A stretch of 64,000 nucleotides of DNA, from positions 24,553,133 through 24,617,132 of the forward strand of contig CM019718.1 in assembly GCA_009760885.1 (NCBI GenBank), read 5' to 3'. Position 1 is the first letter of the stretch; each line of letters begins with the position of its first letter. The DNA is from Achatina immaculata. Taxonomy: Eukaryota > Mollusca > Gastropoda > Stylommatophora > Achatinidae. Below are positions 52,741 to 64,000 of this stretch, piece after piece. Made by a program: the position numbers and the translations under genes. The notes under the pieces were generated by a model. That model had not been told where the DNA came from and ran no database searches. It worked only from the letters and a program-made list of their open reading frames with translations.

Positions 52741-53030
52741 AGCGGGGTGGCCTGGTTAGCTGAGTAGTCAGGCACTCAACTTACTAATCTGGTTGTACCA
52801 GGTTCATTCCCAGCAGTGGGATTTTTTTCTGGTACACACCAGATAAAGACCCTGGGGTTGACCCAGCCTCTAAAAATGGGTACCAGAGAAATCTGGGACG
52901 GTGAAACAGCCAAACGAGATACTGACCACATTAACACTTTCATGTGCTTAAGGTCATGGAAAAAAACAGTCCTAACACCGTATTTCCCAATATGTCTTTA
53001 ATGGCATGAAAACGGGAATTTAAAAAACAG
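52741..53030 (+). mobile_element. tRNA-derived SINE, full length
   Basis: The 5' part GGCCTGGTTAGCTGAGTAGT looks like a tRNA A box and AGGTTCATTCC a B box, 40-60 bp apart. A non-tRNA body follows (AAAAATGGGTACCAGAGAAA, ACTGACCACATTAACAC) and a 3' end GGTCATGG..CAATATGTCTTTAATGGCA, ending AATTTAAAA. 3' parts of the same family lie at 5120, 14278 and 14640. Confidence 0.75.
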
Positions 53031-54099
53031 TAGTGGGCACTCCTGCTCACTGCTTTAAAAGTATAATATGATGTCATAACATCCATATTAACAGACCAAA
53101 AATTGCTACTTTGTAGTTCTAAGTGGGGCCAGCAGGTGCAGTGAAACAATAGTATTCCTTCATCATACTTCTGACCTGTTAAGTTTATGAGTAAATCTGT
53201 GATCATTTTTACCCTAACCTGGTTTATGTAACCATTGTGGCCACCCAAATCCCGGTGTCAGAATTTCCCATAAGTCAAAATGTTTGTGAACTAGCTTTGC
53301 TGATAATTTAGATTTTGCATCGTATGATCTTGTCTTTTGGGTATCATAAGTAAAGACAAAACTGCAGATTTCACATATTTTCTGTCACAGTCATAGTTAC
53401 AGTAATCCAGATACACACTTTGCTTAGGAACTTTCAAATTAGTACAGTTAATGCTGTATGAATGAAAATCAATTTTTTTTTTAAATGCATAAATTTTCTA
53501 TGTTGGTGCTATGGAATATTTTATATTTGCATCTGGCCGTTTTAATATTTTCCACAGTTATCGCTATCCTCACAGTTGCTTTCATAATGTCCATTCTCAA
53601 AATAGCCGCAAATATTGCAGTCTTTTATTTCAGTTCAGCTGTGATTTTAATGTCACTTTATGGAAGAAACAAGAAATTTGTTTAAAACTGTTACAAATAA
53701 CATATCTGTTGAAATCCATCAGTCATCTAGTGAGTGCCATTCTAGACCATCTTTGTTTGCTTAAGGTGAAATAACAAAGCTGTGACAAAATACTGTTTAT
53801 ATAGTCATATTTTCCTGAGAATAATATGTATGTATATACAATAAAGCAATCATCAATGCAAACTTTTCTGATAAGGTGCTGGAAATCATTCTTTTATAAA
53901 CTGTTGTATTATCTGAAGCCCTGTGTATTTTTTCATTTCACGTCTGCTCATCTTTAAATTAAACATGTCTTCCATACCTTGTTGCACATCTTTATAATTT
54001 TATCAATTTATTTATTACAGTAATACAAATTTATATCACAAAACTGCATAATTGAAAGAGATCATTAACACATTTCTGGTACATTCTTTCAGTTAAAAC
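53031..54099. other. Intergenic DNA, no gene accepted
   Basis: An 87-codon frame at 53511-53774 preceded by TTTTCCACAG could be read as an alternative last ABHD12 exon, but it resembles no hydrolase C-terminus. Confidence 0.4.
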
Positions 54100-54335
54100 T
54101 TTATGTGGATTTTCCTAAGTGTTTAAAGAACAGAGAAAGCATGCAGTATTGCCTCCTCTTCCTTCCTCACACCTGTCCGGAGCATAAGCCATCGACGACG
54201 CTCCGTTTCTGTCTATCTGGGCTTTTTCTTCTATCCATTTCCAAGTGTAGTCAATCTTTTTTATCTCTGCTTCAAGACTCTATTGCCGCCTGGCCATACT
54301 TATTCTTAAAGTCTGCAGGTATTTGATATCTCCAT
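54100..54335 (-). mobile_element. Short LINE C-terminal fragment
   Basis: The - strand gives WKWIEEKAQIDRNGASSMAY, then APDRCEEG, in mixed frames, recalling the end of RTE-type ORFs. Short and low confidence. Confidence 0.4.
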
Positions 54336-54484
54336 ATTAAAGATGTAATTTCTAACTTGGGGCATCTCTTTGCTGTCTGTTGGGTTATTTTTTTTTTAAA
54401 TGTATTTTCTTGGCATAATTATCAGCCCTTTACTCTGTCAGTGTGTGTGCATGTAAGAGACATTTGTGCTTAATGGATACAAGT

Positions 54485-55275
54485 TATAAAACAAGGGGTG
54501 CATACAGTTGCCTTACTTAACTTGTATACTAAAAATATGAGGAATATTTTACAATGCCATAAAAATTGGAAGTTATGAAATACCAGAGATTAGATGTTGA
54601 TGACACAGTATTACTCCACAACACAAAAAAAAATGGAAAAACTAATTATATCAGTTCGTAACAATAGTGAAGAGCAAAACCTTTATCTTAATGCAAAGAG
54701 AACTAAACTGATGACAACTGACAAAACAAATAAGGCAGCTGAAATATATATCAATGAGGAAAAACTGGAAGAGGTGGAGAGTTTTGAATATCCTGGATCA
54801 TTACTAACTAATAATGGAGATACAATGAGAGAAATTAAAATGACATCTATTGCTCTTCAAAAAATAACTAAAGAAGCTGTGAAAAGAAACAGACAGAACT
54901 ACAAAAGTAAGATTTTTTATCTTCCCCATCACAACATATGCCTGTGAGACCTGGACACTTAACAAAACAGCTGAGAAACACATAAATGCCCTTGAAGGTA
55001 AATGCTACAGAAGTGTCTAATAACAAATATATCCATACTACAAGAATGTAATATCGACGGTTGGCTAGTAAAGAAGATTAAACTGAGAAAACTTAAATAT
55101 TTTGGACATGAGAATTTAAAGAAGACAATCTTGGAAGGGTGCATAATGAGAAAAAGAAAGAGGAAGACAACACTGAAGATCTGCGAATGGCATTAGCAGC
55201 AGGGCATCTTGCTTACAAACGAGGGGCCTACAGAAAGGAGGCAAAGTTTCACAAGGGACATGCAAATGACTGATT
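54485..55275 (+). mobile_element. RTE-2 LINE, 3' half, degraded
   Basis: QGVHTVA.. near 54493, then LISVRNNSEEQNLYLNAKRT, KLMTTDKTNKAAEIYINEEK, LEEVESFEYPGSLLTNNGDT, then TAEKHINALEGKCYRS, CNIDGWLVKKIKLRKLKYFG and GGGACATGCAAATGAC. Several deletions compared with 31345-33918. Confidence 0.88.
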
Positions 55276-55719
55276 AGACATAAGTTATTAAAGCAAAATG
55301 TAGATGTGTATAACAAACTTTTGTGTAATTACCATACGGATAAGAAAAGAAACAACATTAGACTTGGCCAGACTGGTTGTTGTAAAATAAACTGAGCTAA
55401 TGCACAACAAATTTTTTAAAAGTTTTCTTAACCCAAAGCTTTGACTCTGTGTACTTCTCTGTGGTCATTACTGCATCATAATCAATATGCATAATAACTC
55501 TCTCTCTTTCTGTGATGTGCCATTTAAACTTTTTTTAAATGGAAAAAAAAAAAATTAGTTTTGTTCTGTAGATCACAATTTTATATTCTTAAATGCTAAA
55601 AATAGGCATTGCATCACTTCCTAGTAAAACCCTGTGACCATGATGCAAGAAAATGATCAAATGTTCAGTCATGGATATCAATAAACAAACAAAACAAGTT
55701 GTTAACAATGCATAATGTA

Positions 55720-55725
55720 TTTATT
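55720..55725 (-). terminator. FAU: FAU polyadenylation signal
   Basis: AATAAA on the - strand, 18-23 bp beyond the FAU stop codon at 55743. Such a short 3' UTR is normal for ribosomal protein genes. Confidence 0.75.
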
Positions 55726-55742
55726 CAGATACAACATTCATT

Positions 55743-59176
<3,434 letters not shown>

Positions 59177-59399
59177 CTTCGTTTAATTTTTTTTTCCCTA
59201 AAAATATTTGAGGGGGAAAAAAAACTAATTTAAAAACTCACCCGCATAATTCTGCAGAAGTTTCAAGACTATATAATTACATTAATAAAAGTGTATTATC
59301 AAAGAAAATGTCTACAGTATACAGGCCTATCTAGTATTTTAATTCAGTCCACGTTTACTGCATACATCTCATCAGTTTATGTCAAATATAATAGTTTAA

Positions 59400-59740
59400 T
59401 GTAGGGCTGAAGATGCCCGATGAGGCAATCAGCAACCCACAGCTGATATGCCAAGCATCAGGGTTAGCGACTCATAGCAGACCAAGACCCTGCCCCACTT
59501 CTCTGTGGTATCCCCAGTAACAGGCCTAGCCTGGCTAATGGTGCAGGGATCACCAAAGTCCCCATGGTGGAGTCTGCTAAAGAAGCATTGCACACCCCCT
59601 GCTTTTTAGATGTACTATAAAAAGTAGCCACCATAACCCGCTCCCATGCTGGTACGATGCTGTGCCTCAACATCTCTACAGCATCGGCTGAAAAGAACAA
59701 CAGTTCGCAGCTACGGGGAGTTCGTACAAGTACAAGCAAT
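59400..59740 (-). repeat. Unnamed dispersed repeat in FAU intron 1
   Basis: On the - strand GGGTTATGGTGGCTAC, TGGTGATCCCTGCACC, CCTGTTACTGGGGATACC and CAGGGTCTTGGTCTGC parallel 22500-22870 in order. GC-richer than its surroundings. No coding function recognised. Confidence 0.45.
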
Positions 59741-60491
59741 AGTTAAATGTAAAAAAAAATATATAATTTCATTTCATCTCATTAAAATATAAATAAATAA
59801 ATAGTATGGATCAAATTAACCTGGAAGGTTATATCAATTACGAAAAGAAGATGAATGTAATGATAAACTAAAATTAAGCAGTAAATCACTGATGGCAACC
59901 ATCAGACTGCATGTACTTATAGCAAAGAAGCTTAATGTCTGGGAGCACTGAATGTGAAAGTAAAACTGCTGCAATGATTCTTGTCCAGATTTAAATTAAA
60001 CAGACAAAAACACTTGTTGACGTTTTTTTAAAACTTCTTAAGCTTTTTTTTTTTTAATGATAAAGCTTCTATTAATTCTGTCAAAATTTTCATGCGTCGT
60101 AGATTCTAACACGAGCTCTACTAGCGATCACGTTGTTTGTACAAATATTTTTTTTTCTTCACATCATGAAACAAAATATCTTTTCAAGACGAAGCATCGT
60201 ATAAACTTGCACCATCTATCTTAATTATATCTACTTTTATTTTCAAGAACTGTCTGAATGAAGCTGAAGTTTGCAAGTTAATGTTCTGATGGTGTGCAAT
60301 AACAGTGCCCGAGTTATCGACAAATGGTGGTTTCACCATTGTGGTGAAATAGTTTGCTGAATCTTCGAAATCTAATTTATAAAATACCTTCATCTTTATT
60401 CTATAAATAACATGCAAGAAGCCTTAACACATTTTTCGTAAGAAACTGTGTTGCTAGTCGTCAGTTTACAGAAATATATATCTTTTTAAAA
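59741..60491. other. FAU intron 1 remainder, nothing identified
   Basis: AT-rich, with A- and T-runs. The 77-codon - strand frame at 60184-60417 resembles nothing known. Confidence 0.4.
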
Positions 60492-60497
60492 ACTCAC

Positions 60498-60539
60498 CAC
60501 GTTATGTCGTCCGTGTGGTGAAATGGTGGCTGTAAAAGG
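60498..60539 (-). promoter_or_regulatory. FAU: FAU transcription start and non-coding exon 1
   Basis: On the - strand CCTTTTAC (60539-60532) resembles a 5' terminal oligopyrimidine start, as in ribosomal protein genes, followed by AGCCACCATTTCACC and a strong donor ACGTG|GTGAGT (donor at 60497-60492). The matching acceptor TTTTTAG lies just before the ATG exon (~59200). Upstream is GATCTATTTTTAGATC, a palindromic A/T-rich word. Confidence 0.6.
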
Positions 60540-60594
60540 ATCTAAAAATAGATCGCCAAACCAACGTGGGACCTCACTTCCGCTGCATGAAATA

Positions 60595-61300
60595 TCAGAA
60601 TGTATCAACCAGGAAAAAAGTAGGAGCAATTTTATTACTTAACGACTACAAGGTTGTGACGTTCCGTCGTGAGCCTTAATCATACAAAAACATACAGGAC
60701 GAAGAAATAGAGAGAGGAGATAAAGTATAGATTCACATGGATGCTATTTAAAATAAATAAATAAAAATTAATAATGAATATAGAAATATATCCATACTAC
60801 AAGAAGAAGGCTGACTAGCAAAGAGAATTAAAGAGAGAAAACTTAAATATTTTGGACACATTAAACTTCATGATAATCTAGAGAAAACTGTCTTGGAAGG
60901 GTACATAATGAGAAAAAGAAAGAGAGGAAGACCAAGGAGAAGATGGCTGCAAGACATCATTGATGATCTGTAAATGGATGCATCAGCAGCAGGCCATCTT
61001 GCTCACAACCGAGAGGCCTACAGGAGAGCTGTTAGGGAGGCAAAGTTCCGCATTGGACATGCAAATAAATGAATGAATAAATGAATAGAGCACTTAGCTG
61101 TAACTGTAAGATGTGGCTTATTCGACGCTGTCAGAAACGAGCATTGTAGGGCGTAGAGACTGTTGGAAACCTGTGATGTGTGGTTGGTGGGTCGTAACTG
61201 GGGATGGTGGATGGGGAAACCATGGAGGGAAGAGAGAGTGGTACAATGTTAACCTAGCCAGGAGAAGGTGAAATAGATTATTATAGTTAGGATGCCATTT
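60595..61300 (-). mobile_element. Penelope-like terminal region, split by an RTE-2 fragment
   Basis: TGTATCAACCAGGAAAAAAG, GGTTGTGACGTTCCGTCGTG, AGCCTTAATCATACAAAAAC and AGGACGAAGAAATAGAGAGA match 7490-7640 closely. After the insertion, AGAGCACTTAGCTGTAACTG through CCTAGCCAGGAGAAGG matches 7670-7860. A third hammerhead-like core (CACGACGGAACGTC on the - strand) is at ~60650-60686. Confidence 0.75.
60773..61085 (+). mobile_element. RTE-2 LINE, short 3' end inside a Penelope-like terminus
   Basis: GAAGGCTGACTAGCAAAGAG through RGRPRRRWLQDIIDDL and GGCAAAGTTCCGCATTGGAC to a (GAAT)n tail. It divides the Penelope-like sequence between ATTAATAATGAATAT and AGAGCACTTAG. Confidence 0.85.
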
Positions 61301-61369
61301 AATTTTAAAGTTTTATTTTGTAATTTTCATTCATTTTTCATTTATTTTGTTGTTGTTGTGATTTCATTA

Positions 61370-61520
61370 ACTTAGTTTAATGAAATCCTATACTTTGTCT
61401 CCTCTCTCTCTTATTCTTCGTCCTGTTTGTTATTGTCCGACGAAGGCAAACGCCGAAACATCACAACTGTGTATTCGTTAAATAATTAAGCTGTTCCTAC
61501 TGTTTTCTAGTTTATACATT
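61370..61520 (+). mobile_element. Penelope-like terminus
   Basis: TCTTCGTCCTG, the hammerhead-like core, CACAACTGTGTATTCG, then ATTAAGCTGTTCCTACTG and TTTATACATTT, matching in reverse the sequence at 7490-7600. Confidence 0.7.
61433..61466 (+). ncRNA. Hammerhead-ribozyme-like motif
   Basis: TTGT, CCGACGA, AGGCAAACGCC, GAAACATC, ACAA. The stem II hairpin is well formed (GGC..GCC). The core differs from CUGANGA at one base (U to C), and the cleavage triplet is ATC, which fits NUH. The copy at 7547-7581 has different core substitutions, so the two point to an ancestral CTGATGA-like core. Confidence 0.5.
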
Positions 61521-61524
61521 TAGG

Positions 61525-62065
61525 ATGTAGACCAGGATGGTTACATCAGAAAGGAAGTTAGAATTAGAACTGCAAAAGCAGCACTGACCTTCAAGAATCT
61601 TGGGAACATATGACATTCAAAAGTTATAAGCACAAAAACCAAGTTATGATTTTTCAATTCAAATGTAATATCCACCCTCATTTACGCATGCGAAAGCGGG
61701 AAAATAACAAATTAGACTTTTTTAAAAAACAAATGCCCCAGGAAAATATTCTGTACAAAGTGGAATGAATTCAAGAACAATACAGAGATAAGACAGATGA
61801 GCAAACAACTTGTCTCATGGGTGATCAGAAAAAGAAGATGGTCATGTGATGACAAGAAACATAATCCCAAAACAAGCTATCAAGTGGAACACAACATGCC
61901 GAAGATAAAGAGGTCAACTACGTGAAACTCTAAAGAGGACATTGTTAAGAGATGCCAGTTCATTGGGCATAATATCCGTTGATGAGATTGAAAAACTCGC
62001 CGAAGACAATTGCGGGCCCTACGTGACGTTTAGCGGTACTGGAAGAATGTTATATGTAAGAATCA
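61525..62065 (+). mobile_element. RTE-3 LINE, 3' fragment
   Basis: DVDQDGYIRKEVRIRTAKAA, LTFKNLGNI, then CESGKITN.., SKQLVSWVIRKRRW-like, and ..LLRDASSLGIISVDEIEKLA, ending GGAAGAATGTTATATGTAAG. Small deletions throughout. Confidence 0.85.
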
Positions 62066-62272
62066 ATAATATTAGTATTACTACGACTACAGGTCCATAC
62101 ATAAGGATTAACAACGTTTTACTACCACATTCTCTGGGAGGCATCTTCACACAAGTAAGGAAATAAGTAATTCCCTTTTCCTCTTCTTTCTTTTCTATGT
62201 GTTATATATCATGCGTTTCAGTTTAGACTTTCTTCTTTCCTAATTCATCGTCCTGTATGTTTTTGTATGAGT

Positions 62273-63549
62273 CTTCTTCTTCTTCTTCGTTCGCTTCTAC
62301 CACCAAAACCGCACTGTGATCCTACTGAATTTACGCCTGTGGTCCTCGTTAGGTCCCGTGGTCTCCTGTGTGGTCCCCGAAAGGACCACACGAGAGGACT
62401 ACAAGGGGTTCAGAGTATCATAGGGCTTTAGCCTGTATTCTTGGTGGGTCTCAGAAGCGGGATTGCGTGACACCGTGGTTTTCATTGCCAGTTTAGTCTA
62501 GGGTTGGACTTTCTCACCGGAAGACCTCGACGTGTTTAGGATATCAGTGCATCCCCGCCGGGTGAGAGGCGGTAGCCCATCCAGGCCAGAGTTGGACTTT
62601 CTCGCCGCTACCCTTCCTAGTTGTGACCAGGATGGAGCTTTTGTCCAGGAGGACGAATCCTCGCCACTAGTGACTTCCACCCCTGGGTTGAGCCGGTTTA
62701 AGCATATTATCCCAGTATGGGCGTGTTTGGGACGTGACCGACCTCTAGAGCAGAGGTACTGTGACATGCATAGCCTTCAAGATTCACCCCTGGTGTAAGC
62801 CGGTTTAGGCAAAATTCATCAGTATGGGTGTATATCAGGCGTGACCGACCTCTAGAGCGGAGGTGGCATGACATGTCTAGCCATCAAGTTCCACCCCTGG
62901 TGTGTGCTGGTTTAGCCATATTTCACCAGTGTAGGTGTATTTCGGTCATGGCCGGCCTCTAGAGCAGAGGTGTCGTGGTATGTATAGCTCTCGTAGCGAT
63001 ACTACTGGACATACCGATTAAACTTCACTTTATCCTTTCCACCACCTTTCCCATCGGCACCGCACAGCAACCTTTATTTCTTTTCCGCATTTCTTCCTTG
63101 ACCGAGAGGAGCTTCACTCCACACCCGGCATTTGAAGAGTCTCGCCAGCAGTGTCTTAACCTCTGGACAAGCCGGTTCATGCATTTCACCCGATATGACT
63201 GCACTCAGGACGTGGCCGACCTCCAGACCAGAGGTGCCGTGATTGTTTGCTTCGCTTTATCCTTTGTACCACCTTTTCCGCAGTGATGCTGCGCGGCAAC
63301 CCCATTTGCACCTTTCTTCATTGGCCGGGAGGAGCACCGCTCCACGCACGGCAACTGAAAAATCTCGCCAACAGCGGCAGGTGAGCTACCAAACGTGCCA
63401 CTCATCTACCCTAAGTATCTGGTTTTCAGGCGCCAGATATTCACCCTCGCCCCTTCTCCTGTCGGTTTAAGCAGTTCTGCCACGGGAAGGCCAGGAGCTG
63501 GACTTGACTGCCAGAGGCTGTTTGAGACGCATTTACAGTCCTTAGAACC
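62273..63549 (-). mobile_element. Composite element copy F, inserted in a Penelope-like terminus
   Basis: 1277 bp on the - strand, flanked by TTTGTATGAGT (62262-62272, 63550-63560). The tail side is (TTC)n then GTTCGCTTCTACCACC. Most of two ~88-bp units are deleted (one unit at 62505, the next broken at ~62605). The ~105-bp units are present. A ~175-bp 5' extension (63380-63549), absent from B and D but partly shared with E, includes CAGGAGCTGGACTTGACTG. Confidence 0.87.
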
Positions 63550-63640
63550 TTTGTATGAGTAATATGTAAATCGAAACGTCACTATTATGTTCTCCGTTAA
63601 TGAATAAAGCTGTTCCTACTACCTTTTGTTAAGTCTAAAC
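63550..63640 (+). mobile_element. Right half of the Penelope-like terminus split by copy F
   Basis: TTTGTATGAGTAATATG, then ATCGAAACGTCACTATT and ATGAATAAAGCTGTTCC. It continues the left half ending CGTCCTGTATGTTTTTGTATGAGT at 62272 when copy F is removed. Confidence 0.7.
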
Positions 63641-64000
63641 AGTGGACAACTGAACACTATCTCAATCAGCCAAAGTACAGCGCCTGGGTTCTAGAGGATG
63701 CATCGCTCCGGGGCCTAAAGGGTTTCCCTTAGTTTTAAAGGTGGCACAAGAGGACGGGGGATATAGTGGATGAAAACAAATTGGAAAAGAGGGGGTGGTT
63801 GTTGCATCAGCTTATAAAATTTCTCTCGGAGGCCCCGTGTTTTTATGCCCTGGGCACATCTTCGACTACTACTCTCACCATTTAGAGCTTGTCATGCAAT
63901 GCACTGCATTTCGCACTCTCAAAGGCAGAACAGACACACAATATTTAACTAATCTGAATAGCCAGTGACGTCATCGTTGCTAAACATCGTTTATTGCTTA
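63641..64000. other. Window end, nothing firm
   Basis: No coding pattern. GAGGCCCCGTG..TGCCCTGGGCAC near 63830-63859 resembles the RTE-1 3' end (GAAGCCCCATGTGCCCTGGG), but the rest does not. Confidence 0.3.

Noticed and set aside
53511..53774. Possible alternative last exon of ABHD12 after TTTTCCACAG
   Set aside because: The frame joins in phase but shows no resemblance to a hydrolase C-terminus. The 48437 exon gives a short end closer to the family.
62498..62798. Overlapping open frames in composite copies (for example GEDSSSWTKAPSWSQLG and EDESSPLVTSTPGLSRF)
   Set aside because: Present on both strands of the same DNA and interrupted differently in each copy; no sign of protein selection.

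Overview
The window is nuclear DNA from an invertebrate animal: AT-rich, intron-rich and packed with retroelements. No bacterial-type operon, rRNA, CRISPR or phage feature was seen. The mix of RTE-type LINEs, RNase H-bearing LINEs, a Penelope-like element, mariners and tRNA-derived SINEs would fit a mollusc or another lophotrochozoan. That assignment is inference, because no species-diagnostic sequence is present. Two host genes are supported. ABHD12 (a serine hydrolase, lysophosphatidylserine lipase family) lies on the + strand in 11 recognised coding exons from 15535 to 48461; its N-terminal exon(s) were not found. FAU (ubiquitin-like FUBI fused to ribosomal protein eS30) lies on the - strand, with three coding exons between 59176 and 55743 and a probable non-coding first exon near 60498-60539. 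The two genes converge, with about 7 kb of repeat-rich DNA between their stop codons. 

Layout. 1-4100: two copies of an unnamed ~1.3-kb repeat, duplicated together with flanking DNA, with a poly-C minisatellite between them. 4200-15300: a graveyard of LINE fragments, a Penelope-like element with a GIY-YIG domain (7490-9310), microsatellites, a Tc1-like remnant and a deleted mariner. 15535-48461: ABHD12, with mobile or tandem repeats in nearly every intron, including a mariner (23038-24370), a complete RTE element with an intact 992-residue ORF and target-site duplication (35245-38438), and two nested insertions. 48462-55700: intergenic DNA with a TTAA-flanked MITE, an RNase H LINE, a deleted mariner, a tRNA-derived SINE and LINE pieces. 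55700-60540: FAU. 60595-64000: Penelope-like termini, LINE pieces and another copy of the 1.3-kb repeat. 

The most interesting object is the 1.3-kb repeat (called 'composite element' here), present in six copies. Four copies have 9-12 bp target-site duplications, and intact 3' ends carry a (GAA)n tail. The body is built from ~88-bp and ~105-bp sub-repeats and has no convincing ORF. It shares its terminal GCGAACGAAGAAG-type tail with an RNase H-bearing LINE in the same window (49851-50640), which suggests that LINE supplies its retrotransposition machinery. I do not recognise it as a named family.
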